From the NCBI RefSeq assembly GCF_026342035.1, contig NZ_JAPENM010000006.1:124001-188000 (forward strand): a stretch of 64,000 nucleotides of DNA, written 5' to 3'. The position numbers and the translations under genes were made by a program. Position 1 is the first letter of the stretch, and the number at the start of each line of letters is the position of its first letter. The notes below the pieces were generated by a model. The model saw only the letters and a list, made by a program, of their open reading frames with translations. It did no database searches and was not told where the DNA came from. The stretch comes from Aldersonia sp. NBC_00410. Its GTDB lineage: Bacteria; Actinomycetota; Actinomycetes; Mycobacteriales; Mycobacteriaceae. Positions 17,457 to 26,211 of the stretch are shown one piece after another.

Positions 17457-18311
17457 GTGACCTCGCCCGAACCTCCCGAACATGTGCGCTCGACCTTCGG
17501 ATTGCGTGGCACAGAACTGCATCCGCTCGGAATGAGCCGGGACGGTGGCTGGCGGTGCGGGGACGTCGTGCTCTCGCCGGTGGCCGACCATGCGCGCGCG
17601 GCCTGGTCGGCGAAGGTGCGCGAGAACTTGGTTGTGGACGGGCTGCGACTCGCTCGCCCGGTGCGCGGCACCGACGGGCGCTACGTCGTCTCGGGGTGGC
17701 GCGCCGACACCTTCGTCGAGGGCAACCCGGAACCCCGGCACGACGAGGTCGTCTCGGTGTCCCTGCGGCTGCACGCTGCAACGGCGCCGCTGGAGCGTCC
17801 CCGCTTCCTGTCGCAACCGCCGACCGCGCCGTGGGTGGACGTGGACGTGTTCGTCGCCGCGGACCGCGCGGCCTGGGAGGCGGTCCCGCTGCGCAGCCTC
17901 GGACCGTCGGTGCGCGAGTACGCGGCGTCCTCGGACACCGAGCAGAGCCTGGCGATGCTGGTGCGACTCGCGACCCTGCGCAAACCCGTCGAGACGCCGG
18001 CGCAACTGGTGCACGGCGACCTGTTCGGCACCGTGCTGTTCGCCGGCTCGATGGCGCCCGGTCTGGCCGACATCACACCGTACTGGCGGCCCGCGCCGTG
18101 GGCGGCCGGCGTGGCCGTGGTGGATGCGGTGTCGTGGGGCGGCGCCGACGAAGGTCTACTCGAGCGGTGGGACGACTTGCCCGAGTGGCCGCAGATGCTG
18201 TTGCGCGCGGTCATGTTCCGGCTCGCCGTGCACGCCCTGCATCCGCGCTCGACCGCCGATGTGCTGCCCGGGCTCGCACACACTGCGGACCTGATCCGGA
18301 TGATGCTCTGA
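17457..18311 (+). CDS. TIGR02569-type conserved actinobacterial protein
   Basis: A 284-aa protein next to moeZ, as in mycobacteria. It contains PAQLVHGDLFGTVLF, which resembles the Brenner motif (HGDxxxxN) of aminoglycoside phosphotransferase and choline kinase folds, followed by ITPYWRPAPWAAGVAVVDAV, so it is probably a divergent kinase-fold protein; the HGDL lacks the usual Asn four residues on. TACGTT 7 nt before the GTG implies a leaderless mRNA. Two short hairpin-forming GTGGCG...GCCAC segments lie just upstream (17381-17435). Function unknown. Confidence 0.8.
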   Translation: MTSPEPPEHVRSTFGLRGTELHPLGMSRDGGWRCGDVVLSPVADHARAAWSAKVRENLVVDGLRLARPVRGTDGRYVVSGWRADTFVEGNPEPRHDEVVSVSLRLHAATAPLERPRFLSQPPTAPWVDVDVFVAADRAAWEAVPLRSLGPSVREYAASSDTEQSLAMLVRLATLRKPVETPAQLVHGDLFGTVLFAGSMAPGLADITPYWRPAPWAAGVAVVDAVSWGGADEGLLERWDDLPEWPQMLLRAVMFRLAVHALHPRSTADVLPGLAHTADLIRMML

Positions 18312-18324
18312 GCAATTCGCTGGT

Positions 18325-18984
18325 TCAGTAGCCGGCGAGCAGTTCGTCGAAGAAGCATCGCGCGGCCCGCGCCGCGCGTTCGGTGTCGCCGGCGACGACC
18401 GCGTCCACGAGTTCGGTGTGCTCGGCGTGGAACGAACCACCGTCCCGGGAGGTGCGCAGCCGGACGCCCTCCTCGATGACCGGCAGCAGCGAGTCGTAGA
18501 ACTCCAGATAGACCGCGTTGTGGCTGGCGACGACGATCGCGCGGTGCAGCTCGACGTCCGCCACGATCGCGCGCGGGTTGTCCTCGTCCCACGCCAGCTT
18601 GCGCTCGTCGAGCAGGCGTTGCAGCGTCGCGATGTCGGTGTCGGTTCGGCGTTGGGCGGCGAGGGCCGCTGCGGTGGTGTCGAGCGCCTGACGTAGCTCG
18701 AGCACGTCGCGTTCGTGTGCGTCGGCGAAGTATTTGCCGAGCGCCCCACCGAGATCCGAGGTGGCGATCACGAAGGTGCCCGAGCCCTGTCTGCGCTCCA
18801 GCATGCCGGCGTGGACGAGTGCTTGTACCGCCTCGCGCACGGTGTTGCGGCCCGCGCCGGTGCGTTCGGTGAGTTCCGGTTCGGTCGGGATGCGGCTGCC
18901 GACCGGCCAGTGCCCGGCCCGGATCTCGGCGCGGAGCAGCTCGGTGACCTGTGCGATCAGGCCGGAGCGGCGGACGGGCTGCAT
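18325..18984 (-). CDS. GntR/FadR-subfamily regulator with FCD domain
   Basis: 219-aa repressor: winged helix (GSRIPTEPELTERTGAGRNTVREAV, about 29-54) followed by an FCD ligand domain with the metal-binding His residues (ADVELHRAIVVASHN, FHAEHTELVDAV). It is divergent from the MFS exporter gene with 90 nt between them, and a 15-bp palindrome there overlaps the exporter's -10 box. Likely represses the exporter; the effector is probably a small organic acid, by family only. Confidence 0.87.
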   Translation of the reverse strand: MQPVRRSGLIAQVTELLRAEIRAGHWPVGSRIPTEPELTERTGAGRNTVREAVQALVHAGMLERRQGSGTFVIATSDLGGALGKYFADAHERDVLELRQALDTTAAALAAQRRTDTDIATLQRLLDERKLAWDEDNPRAIVADVELHRAIVVASHNAVYLEFYDSLLPVIEEGVRLRTSRDGGSFHAEHTELVDAVVAGDTERAARAARCFFDELLAGY

Positions 18985-19050
18985 GGCTCGTCATTCTGCG
19001 GGCGTGGACCGGACCGTGTCGAGTCGCCCCGCCGGTGTTTGGCAGAAAAC

Positions 19051-19065
19051 ATAGGGTCATCCTAT
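19051..19065. promoter_or_regulatory. probable GntR operator over the MFS promoter
   Basis: ATAGG-GTCAT-CCTAT is a perfect palindrome with a 5-nt centre. It overlaps a good -10 box, TATGAT (19063-19068), placed 6 nt before the GTG of the MFS gene. A repressor bound here would block that promoter. Confidence 0.6.
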
Positions 19066-19074
19066 GATTTCGTG

Positions 19075-20319
19075 GTGACCGCACTGCAGACGACGAGGCA
19101 CGCCGACCAGCGACCGCTGCTGCGGGGCCGGCTGCTGGTATTCGTGGCAATTGCGCTGTCGGCCCTGACGCTGCGCGTCGCGGTCACCTCGTTCACCCCA
19201 CTCGCCGACCAGGTCGGCGCGGATATCGGCTTCTCCAGCACCGTGGTCGGCATTTTCGGCATGGTCCCGACGGCGATGTTCGCGGTGTTCGGCCTCGTGA
19301 CGCCGGCGATCGCGGTCCGGCTCGACCTCGAACGCACCGCCGCGCTGGCCATGCTCCTGGCCGGTGCGGGGATGCTGGCGCGCGCGCTGGTTTCCGACGT
19401 CGCGCTGATGCTCGCGCTGTCGGCGGTCGCGCTCGCCGGGATGGGCATCGGCAATGTGGTGATTCCGCCGCTGGTGAAGCGCTACTTCGGTGACCGGCTC
19501 GCGATGCTGAGTTCGCTTTACATCATGCTCGTCCAGCTCGGCACGGTGCTGCCTGCACTGGTGGCGGTGCCCGTCGCGGACCGGTTCGGCTGGCGGGTCT
19601 CGCTCGGCATGTGGGCGCTGGTCGGGTTTGCCGCGGCACTGCCCTGGTTGATGATGTTGCGCGCGACGCGCGCCGACGTTGGGGCGCGCAGACCGCGCGC
19701 CGAGGCGGGCGCAGCACCGGGCCGGCCCTGGCACTCGCCGGTGGGCTGGGGATTGGCGTTGATGTTCGGCGCCACCTCGCTGACCACGTATGCGATGTTC
19801 ACCTGGATCCCGAAGATTCTGACCGACGCCGGCTCGAGCACGGCGTTCGGTGGCAGCATGGTCGCCCTGTTCGCGCTGGTCGGGCTTGCCGCGGCGCTGA
19901 CGGTGCCGGTGTTGTGCGTGCGGATGGTGAATCCGTTCCCGATCGTGGTCATGTGCGCGGTCTGCTACGCCATCGGCTTCACCGGCCTGCTGGTCGCCCC
20001 GATGGCCGCACCGGTGCTGTGGGTGGCCGCGATCGGCTTCGGTCCGAGCACCTTCCCGCTGGCACTCACGCTGATCAATCTGCGCACCCGCACACCCGCC
20101 GGGTCGCAGGCGCTGTCCGGCTTCGCGCAGGGCATCGGCTACACGATCGCCTGTGTCGGCCCCGTGCTGTTCGGCATCCTGCACGACGCCTCGGGTGGCT
20201 GGGGTGTGCCGTTCGCGATGCTCGGCTGCGCCGTCGCCGTCCAAGTCGGCGCCGGCTGGGTCGCCTGCAAACCGCGGCTGCTCGAGGACAGCTGGACCAA
20301 ATCGGATTCGCGCAGGTAG
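19075..20319 (+). CDS. MFS transporter, CynX/NimT-like
   Basis: About twelve hydrophobic segments in 414 aa. The cyanate/nitroimidazole-type family is suggested by the first helix (ALTLRVAVTSFTPLADQVGADIG split over residues 22-44) and the repeated motif-A-like loops RYFGDRLAM and PVADRFGWR. The start at 19075 is chosen over GTG 19072 because TATGAT then stands exactly 6 nt upstream (leaderless). Paired with the divergent GntR gene, it is probably a drug or anion exporter induced by that regulator's ligand. Not part of the mycobacterial core order. Confidence 0.82.
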   Translation: MTALQTTRHADQRPLLRGRLLVFVAIALSALTLRVAVTSFTPLADQVGADIGFSSTVVGIFGMVPTAMFAVFGLVTPAIAVRLDLERTAALAMLLAGAGMLARALVSDVALMLALSAVALAGMGIGNVVIPPLVKRYFGDRLAMLSSLYIMLVQLGTVLPALVAVPVADRFGWRVSLGMWALVGFAAALPWLMMLRATRADVGARRPRAEAGAAPGRPWHSPVGWGLALMFGATSLTTYAMFTWIPKILTDAGSSTAFGGSMVALFALVGLAAALTVPVLCVRMVNPFPIVVMCAVCYAIGFTGLLVAPMAAPVLWVAAIGFGPSTFPLALTLINLRTRTPAGSQALSGFAQGIGYTIACVGPVLFGILHDASGGWGVPFAMLGCAVAVQVGAGWVACKPRLLEDSWTKSDSRR

Positions 20320-20344
20320 AAGGCATTCGTCCTCACCGAGGGTA

Positions 20345-20378
20345 GTTCTCACCGGTGAGGGGGAGCGAAGGTGAGAAC
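20345..20378. other. inverted repeat between the MFS gene and narK
   Basis: GTTCTCACC (20345-20353) and GGTGAGAAC (20370-20378) are perfect complements separated by 16 nt; CCTCACC...GGTGAGG repeats nest beside it. It could end the MFS transcript or bind a regulator of narK; sequence alone does not decide. Confidence 0.45.
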
Positions 20379-20427
20379 CCTTTGACGCAGGGGTCACCGA
20401 GCGCGACATTGCGGCAATACCGGTTCC

Positions 20428-20440
20428 TTACCTTTGGGTC
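20428..20440 (+). promoter_or_regulatory. GlnR-like AC-N9-AC site before narK
   Basis: TTAC (AC at 20428-20429), 9 nt, then GTCAC (AC at 20439-20440) fits the relaxed AC-N9-AC motif described for mycobacterial GlnR, which controls nitrate and nitrite assimilation genes. It lies 27 nt before the narK start. The motif is short, so chance matches are common. Confidence 0.35.
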
Positions 20441-20466
20441 ACCAATCCGACCTTGGAGGAACCTCG

Positions 20467-21897
20467 GTGGCCACAATCACCCGCAATCTCAAACGCAATC
20501 ACGATATCGAGCACTGGGACGCCGAAGACGTCGTTGCCTGGGAATCCGGAAACAAAAACGTCGCCAAGCGGAACCTGATCTGGTCGATCTTCGCTGAGCA
20601 TGTGGGCTTCTCGATCTGGTCGATCTGGTCGGTGATGGTGCTGTTCATGCCGCAGGACGTCTACCACATCGATGCCGCGGGCAAGTTCTACCTGGTCGCG
20701 GTGCCGACGTTGGTCGGCGCGATCCTTCGGGTGCCCTACACCGTCGCGACGGCCAAGTTCGGCGGCCGAAACTGGACGCTGTTCAGCGCGCTGGTGCTGC
20801 TCGTCCCGACGCTGCTCACGCTGTTCTTCATCAACCGGCCGGAAACCTCGTACACGACGTTCATCATCGTGGCGGCGTTCGCGGGTCTCGGTGGCGGCAA
20901 CTTCGCCTCATCGATGACCAATATCAACGCCTTCTACCCGCAGCGCCTCAAGGGCTGGGCGCTCGGCATGAACGCGGGCGGCGGCAACATCGGCGTTCCC
21001 GTCATCCAGCTCGTGGGTCTGCTCGTGATCGCGACCGTCGGCAACACCGAACCCTCGATCGTCTGCGCGGTGTACCTGGTCCTGATCGCCATCGCCGCGG
21101 TTGGCGCCGCCCTTTTCATGGACAACCTGCGCAACCAGCAGTCCAACCTCAAGGCGATGGGCAAGGTACTGAAGTTCTCCCAGTCGTGGGTGATGAGCTT
21201 CCTCTACATCGGCACCTTCGGCTCGTTCATCGGGTTCAGCTTCGCGTTCGGCCAGGTGCTGCAGATCAACTTCCTCGCCAACGGCGACACGGCAGCTCAG
21301 GCGTCGCTGCACGCGGCACAGATCGCGTTCATCGGTCCACTGCTCGGGTCGATCTCGCGGCCGTTCGGTGGCAAGCTCGCCGACCGCATCGGTGGCGGCA
21401 AGATCACGCTCTTCGTGTTCACCGCGATGATCGCCGCGGCAGGCATCCTGGTGACCGCCGGCACGATCGACGACAACTCCGCGGGCGCGGTCGGCGGTGG
21501 CGTGATGACGGCATACGTCGTCGGTTTCATCCTCCTGTTCGTGCTGTCCGGCATCGGCAACGGCTCGACGTACAAGATGATCCCCTCGATCTTCGAGGCG
21601 AAGTCGAAGAGCCTCGACGCCGACAAGGCCACCCAGGCCGCGTGGTCGCGCAACATGTCCGGCGCCTTGATCGGTTTCGCCGGCGCCATCGGTGCGCTGG
21701 GTGGCGTGTTCATCAACCTGGTCCTGCGCGCCAGCTACACCGGCGCGGCGAAGTCGGCCACCAACGCGTTCTGGGTGTTCCTCGCCTTCTACGTGATCTG
21801 CGCATTGGTCACCTGGGTCGTCTTCCTTCGGCAGCCGTCGGCGCGGTCGGTGCACTCGACCCCCGCCGCGGGCGAGCCCGTGTCCGTCAAAGCCTGA
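20467..21897 (+). CDS. narK: nitrate/nitrite transporter NarK
   Basis: MFS nitrate/nitrite porter of 476 aa with about twelve membrane helices. The nitrate signature stretches are present: AGLGGGNFASSMTNINAFYP in helix 5 and GNGSTYKMIPSIF in helix 11. GGAGG 7 nt before the GTG decides the start. It heads the run narK-nirB-nirD-hemD-like-chelatase on one strand, 29 nt ahead of nirB, so import feeds the cytosolic nitrite reductase. A nitrate reductase is not in the window. Confidence 0.93.
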   Translation: MATITRNLKRNHDIEHWDAEDVVAWESGNKNVAKRNLIWSIFAEHVGFSIWSIWSVMVLFMPQDVYHIDAAGKFYLVAVPTLVGAILRVPYTVATAKFGGRNWTLFSALVLLVPTLLTLFFINRPETSYTTFIIVAAFAGLGGGNFASSMTNINAFYPQRLKGWALGMNAGGGNIGVPVIQLVGLLVIATVGNTEPSIVCAVYLVLIAIAAVGAALFMDNLRNQQSNLKAMGKVLKFSQSWVMSFLYIGTFGSFIGFSFAFGQVLQINFLANGDTAAQASLHAAQIAFIGPLLGSISRPFGGKLADRIGGGKITLFVFTAMIAAAGILVTAGTIDDNSAGAVGGGVMTAYVVGFILLFVLSGIGNGSTYKMIPSIFEAKSKSLDADKATQAAWSRNMSGALIGFAGAIGALGGVFINLVLRASYTGAAKSATNAFWVFLAFYVICALVTWVVFLRQPSARSVHSTPAAGEPVSVKA

Positions 21898-21926
21898 TCG
21901 CCGCAATACCCCTCTCTGGAGACACG

Positions 21927-24434
21927 ATGACAACGCAGAAGCTGATCCTCGTCGGCCACGGCATGGTCGGTCACCGGTTCGTCGAGGCGCTGCGGGCGCG
22001 CGACGATGCAGACCGGTGGCAGGTCACGATCCTGTGCGAGGAGACGTTCCCGGCATACGACCGGGTCGGCCTGTCGTCGTACGTGGGCAATTGGGATCCC
22101 AAGGAGCTCGCTCTTGCGGGCAACGATTACCTCGGTGACGGCAGCGTCGAGCTACGGCTCGGCGAGCGAGCCGAGGTGATCGACCGGGATGCGCGCAAGG
22201 TGACCACCAGCTCCGGGGCAGTGCTCGAATACGACGCCCTGGTGCTGGCCACCGGCTCGTACCCGTTCGTGCCGCCGGTGCCGGGGCACGACAGCGACAA
22301 GTGCTTCGTGTACCGCACGCTCGACGACCTGGATGGCATCCGTGCCGCGACCGAAGCGGCCGGCCCCGGCGCGACGGGCGTCGTCGTCGGCGGCGGCCTG
22401 CTCGGGCTGGAGGCGGCGAACGCACTGCGGCTGCTCGGCATGTCGCCGCACGTCGTCGAGTTCGCCCCGCGGCTGATGCCGTTGCAGGTCGACGAGGGTG
22501 GCGGCGCGCTGCTTGCGCGACTCGTCACCGAGCTCGGCCTGAGCGTGCACACCGGCGTCGGCACGGCGGGGGTCGAAAAGACCGACGACGGGTTGCGGGT
22601 CGAGCTCTCCGACGGTTCCACGATCGATGCCGCGCTGCTGGTGTTCTCCGCCGGCGTGCGGCCGAGCGATCAGCTTGCTCGCGCGGCCGGGCTCGAGGTG
22701 GGCGATCGAGGCGGCATCGTGACCGATATCGGTTGCCGCACTTCGGATCCCGAGATCTACGCGATCGGCGAGTGCGCGGCGATAGAAGGCCGCTGCTACG
22801 GACTTGTCGCGCCCGGATACAGCAGCGCCGAGGTGGCTGTGGACCGGCTGCTCGGCGGTGCCGCCGAGTTCCCCGGTGCCGATCTGTCCACCAAGCTCAA
22901 GCTGCTCGGCGTCGACGTGGCCAGCTTCGGCGACGCGCACGCGACCACCGAGGGCGCGCTCGAGGTGGTGCTCAGCGATGCGGCCAAGGGCACCTACGCG
23001 AAGCTGGTTGTCTCCGACGACGCCAAGACGCTGCTCGGCGGCATCCTGGTCGGCGACGCGTCGCCGTACGCCTCGCTGCGGCCGCTGGTCGGGCGTGAAC
23101 TGCCCGGCGACCCGGCCGCGCTGATCTCGCCGGCAGGCGAGAAGCCGGGCGCGGGCTCGCTGCCCGACGACGCGGAGGTGTGCTCCTGCAACGCGGTCAC
23201 CAAAGGCTCGATCTGCGGCGCCATCGCCGAAGGAGCCTGCGATATCGCGCAGGTCAAGGCGTGCACGAATGCCGGCACGACGTGTGGTGGCTGCCTGCCG
23301 ACAATCAAGCAACTGCTCGCATCGTCGGGCGTGGTGCTGTCGAAGGCGCTGTGTGAGCACTTCGAGCAGTCGCGGGCCGAGCTGTTCCAAATCGTGCAGG
23401 CCACCGACACGCGCACATTCTCGGGGCTTATCGCCAAGTACGGGAAGGGCGCCGGGTGCGACATCTGCAAGCCGGTGGTCGCGTCGATCCTCGCGTCGAC
23501 CGACTCCGGCCACATCCTGCACCCCAAGCAGGCCGGCCTGCAGGACACCAACGATCACTTCCTGGCCAACATCCAGAAGAACGGCACGTACTCGGTGGTG
23601 CCGCGGATGCCCGGCGGGGAGTGCACGCCGGAGCAGCTGATCGTGATCGGCGAGGTCGCTCGTGACTTCGGCCTTTACACCAAGGTCACCGGTGGTCAGC
23701 GCATCGATCTCTTCGGTGCCCGCGTCGAACAGTTGCCCGCGATCTGGCAGCGGCTGGTGGCTGCCGGCATGGAATCCGGGCAGGCGTACGGCAAGTCGCT
23801 GCGCACCGTCAAGAGCTGTGTCGGATCGACCTGGTGCCGCTACGGCGTGCAGGACTCGGTGGGTATGGCGGTGTCGCTGGAACTGCGTTACCGCGGTCTG
23901 CGTTCGCCGCACAAGCTGAAGTTCGGTGTGTCCGGTTGCGCCCGCGAGTGCGCCGAGGCGCGGGGCAAGGACGTCGGCGTGATCGCCACCGAAAGCGGCT
24001 GGAACCTTTACGTGTGCGGCAATGGCGGTCAGTCGCCCAAGCATGCGCAACTGCTGGCCGGTGGACTCGACGACGAGACGCTCGTCCGCTATATCGACCG
24101 GTTCCTGATGTTCTACATCCGCACCGCCGACCGGTTACAGCGCACCGCGCCGTGGCTCGAGGCGATGGATGGTGGCCTCGACCACCTGAAAGCGGTCGTC
24201 TGCGCGGACAGCCTCGGTATCGGCGCCGATCTGGAGACCGCGATGGCGAAGCACGTGGAGGGCTACAAGGACGAGTGGGCCGGTGTGCTGGAGGATCCGG
24301 AGAAGCTGTCTCGGTTCGTCTCGTTCGTCAATGCACCGGAGGAAGCGGATCCGACTGTGCAGTTCGACGAGTCCGGTGCCCGCAAGATCCCGGTGCTCAT
24401 GGGTATGCCGATCATGCCCGATGTTGCGCGGTGA
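21927..24434 (+). CDS. nirB: assimilatory nitrite reductase [NAD(P)H] large subunit
   Basis: Cytosolic siroheme/[4Fe-4S] enzyme that reduces nitrite to ammonium with NAD(P)H. The 835-aa protein has an FAD domain (LVGHGMVGHRFVEAL, then GVVVGGGLLGLEAANALRLL near 152), a BFD-like [2Fe-2S] domain (CSCNAVTKGSICGAI...TCGGCLPTI, about 420-460), and a C-terminal sulfite/nitrite reductase domain with ligand cysteines in VKSCVGSTWCRYG and GVSGCARECAEARGKD. GGAG precedes the ATG. The siroheme it needs is served by the two genes after nirD. Confidence 0.95.
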   Translation: MTTQKLILVGHGMVGHRFVEALRARDDADRWQVTILCEETFPAYDRVGLSSYVGNWDPKELALAGNDYLGDGSVELRLGERAEVIDRDARKVTTSSGAVLEYDALVLATGSYPFVPPVPGHDSDKCFVYRTLDDLDGIRAATEAAGPGATGVVVGGGLLGLEAANALRLLGMSPHVVEFAPRLMPLQVDEGGGALLARLVTELGLSVHTGVGTAGVEKTDDGLRVELSDGSTIDAALLVFSAGVRPSDQLARAAGLEVGDRGGIVTDIGCRTSDPEIYAIGECAAIEGRCYGLVAPGYSSAEVAVDRLLGGAAEFPGADLSTKLKLLGVDVASFGDAHATTEGALEVVLSDAAKGTYAKLVVSDDAKTLLGGILVGDASPYASLRPLVGRELPGDPAALISPAGEKPGAGSLPDDAEVCSCNAVTKGSICGAIAEGACDIAQVKACTNAGTTCGGCLPTIKQLLASSGVVLSKALCEHFEQSRAELFQIVQATDTRTFSGLIAKYGKGAGCDICKPVVASILASTDSGHILHPKQAGLQDTNDHFLANIQKNGTYSVVPRMPGGECTPEQLIVIGEVARDFGLYTKVTGGQRIDLFGARVEQLPAIWQRLVAAGMESGQAYGKSLRTVKSCVGSTWCRYGVQDSVGMAVSLELRYRGLRSPHKLKFGVSGCARECAEARGKDVGVIATESGWNLYVCGNGGQSPKHAQLLAGGLDDETLVRYIDRFLMFYIRTADRLQRTAPWLEAMDGGLDHLKAVVCADSLGIGADLETAMAKHVEGYKDEWAGVLEDPEKLSRFVSFVNAPEEADPTVQFDESGARKIPVLMGMPIMPDVAR

Positions 24435-24526
24435 CGGGCGGTGCTTACTCCGAGGGAATGCGCACTTAACGACTGGTTAACACACGCTCGCGAGACTGGT
24501 GTGGCTGGTACTAGGAGGGACCACCA

Positions 24527-25042
24527 ATGACAGCTATCGATTCCAGGCCGCATGCCGGGCGCGCAACCGGGCGCGACACCGTGCACGACGGTCGGCTCGA
24601 ATGGACGTCGGCGTGCCCACTGAGCCAGTTGATCCCCGGCCGTGGCGTGGCGGTACTGCTCCCGAACCGTGAGCAGGTCGCACTGTTCCTGCTCGACGAC
24701 GGTTCGCTGCACGCCGTGGGGAATGTCGATCCGTTCGGTCGGGCGGCGGTCATGTCGCGCGGGCTGGTCGGTGACCGGGGCGGCGTGCCGATCGTGGTGT
24801 CACCGCTGCTCAAGCAGCCGTTCTCGTTGCTGGATGGACGCTGCCTCGAGGACGAGGCGGTGGTGCTGCCCGTGTACGACGTGCGGGTGTGGGCCGGCAT
24901 GGTTCAGGTACACAGCCGGGTCGGGCTCGGGGCGCACAGCCGGGTCGGGCTCGGGGCGCACAGCCGGGTCGGGCTCGGGACGCACAGCCGGGTCGGGCTC
25001 GGGGCACACAGTCCGATCGGGTTTCGGGTGGACGGCGCGTGA
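24527..25042 (+). CDS. nirD: nitrite reductase small subunit NirD with repeat-extended tail
   Basis: Rieske-fold partner of NirB. Residues 1-125 carry the fold (LSQLIPGRGVAVLLPNREQV, DDGSLHAVGNVDPFGRAAVM, GVPIVVSPLLKQPFSLLDG), which in this subfamily lacks the Rieske Cys/His ligands, as here. From about residue 128 the protein runs into an octapeptide repeat (HSRVGLGA), four copies plus a decayed fifth, encoded by a 24-bp tandem repeat; the usual NirD ends near where the repeat starts. AGGAGG precedes the ATG. GTGA overlap with the next gene. Confidence 0.92.
   Translation: MTAIDSRPHAGRATGRDTVHDGRLEWTSACPLSQLIPGRGVAVLLPNREQVALFLLDDGSLHAVGNVDPFGRAAVMSRGLVGDRGGVPIVVSPLLKQPFSLLDGRCLEDEAVVLPVYDVRVWAGMVQVHSRVGLGAHSRVGLGAHSRVGLGTHSRVGLGAHSPIGFRVDGA
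24911..25030 (+). repeat. 24-bp in-frame tandem repeat in the nirD 3' end
   Basis: Units begin at 24911, 24935, 24959 and 24983 (CACAGCCGGGTCGGGCTCGG plus four bases), with a decayed fifth at 25007. The unit is a multiple of three, so copy-number change would not shift the frame. G-rich on the coding strand. Confidence 0.95.
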
Positions 25043-26211
25043 CGCCGACGATCGAGAGCGTCAGCAGGGACGGCGAACCACTGACCGGGTTCGCCATCGG
25101 TGTCACCGCGGCGCGCCGCGCCGACGAGTTCGCCACGCTTCTCGAACGCCGCGGGGCAACCGTGCTGCGCGCGCCCGCAATTCGGATCATTCCGCTCGCC
25201 GACGATTCCGAACTGGAACGGGTGACCAGGGAGATTGCGGCGAACCCACCGGATATTGCGGTCGGCACCACCGGTATCGGTTTCCGCGGCTGGATGGAAG
25301 CCGCGGACGGCTGGGGACTGGCCGATGAACTCGTCGACGCGCTCGGCAAGGCCCGCACGCTCGCCCGCGGTCCCAAGGCCAAGGGCGCGATTCGTGCCGC
25401 CGGGTTGTCCGAGGAATGGTCGCCGGACTCGGAGTCCTCCGCCGAGGTTCTCGACCATCTGCTCGCCGAAGGTGTCGACGGCATGCGGATCGCCGTGCAG
25501 CTGCACGGCGCCACCACCGAGTGGGAGCCGATTCCGGATTTCTGCGAGGCACTGAAATCTGCTGGTGCCGAGGTTATTCCGGTGCCGGTGTACCGGTGGA
25601 CGCCGCCGTCGGACCAGGCCCCGATGGACCGCATGATCGAGTCGATCGTGACCGGTGGACTGGACTGCGTGACGTTCACCAGCGCGCCTGCGGTGGCGTC
25701 GATGTTGATGCGGGCCAAGGAGACCGGCCTGCTCGAACCACTGGTGCGCACATTGAGCGATCGTGTGCTGCCCGCCTGTGTCGGTCCGATCACCGCCGCG
25801 CCGCTGGAAGAGCTTGGGGTGCGGACCACGATGCCGGCGCGGGCCCGTCTCGGCGCGCTGGCCCGGCACGTGGCCGAAGAACTTCCCCGGCGCGCCAACC
25901 GGATTCACGCCGGTGGCCATGTGCTCAGCGTGCGCGGTGGTTGTGTGGTCGTCGACGGTGAAGTCAAGCAATTGCCGCCCGCGGCGATGGGGCTGATGCG
26001 CACGCTCGCCCACCAGCCTGGGCGCGTCGTGTCCCGGCCTGCGCTGCTCGCGGCGCTGCCCGGCGGCGGCGAGGACTGCCATGCCGTGGAGACCGGTATC
26101 GCCCGGCTGCGGGCGGCGCTCGGCGCGCCCAAGGTGATTCAAACCGTCGTCAAGCGTGGCTACCGGCTGGCGATGGACCCGGCCGACGTCGAGGCGGCGG
26201 TGGGCACATGA
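25039..26211 (+). CDS. HemD-like uroporphyrinogen-III synthase with C-terminal winged helix
   Basis: The first ~260 residues form the HemD two-domain fold (GFAIGVTAARRADEFATLLE, IAVQLHG, DCVTFTSAPAVASM, CVGPITAAPLEELG). The last ~110 are a response-regulator-type DNA-binding winged helix (LRTALGAPKVIQTVVKRGYR-like; here AALGAPKVIQTVVKRGYRLA). Fused forms of this kind occur next to nitrite-reductase genes in actinobacteria and may act as regulators, as enzymes, or both. It overlaps nirD and the chelatase gene by 4 nt each (390 aa). Confidence 0.87.
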   Translation: MTPTIESVSRDGEPLTGFAIGVTAARRADEFATLLERRGATVLRAPAIRIIPLADDSELERVTREIAANPPDIAVGTTGIGFRGWMEAADGWGLADELVDALGKARTLARGPKAKGAIRAAGLSEEWSPDSESSAEVLDHLLAEGVDGMRIAVQLHGATTEWEPIPDFCEALKSAGAEVIPVPVYRWTPPSDQAPMDRMIESIVTGGLDCVTFTSAPAVASMLMRAKETGLLEPLVRTLSDRVLPACVGPITAAPLEELGVRTTMPARARLGALARHVAEELPRRANRIHAGGHVLSVRGGCVVVDGEVKQLPPAAMGLMRTLAHQPGRVVSRPALLAALPGGGEDCHAVETGIARLRAALGAPKVIQTVVKRGYRLAMDPADVEAAVGT

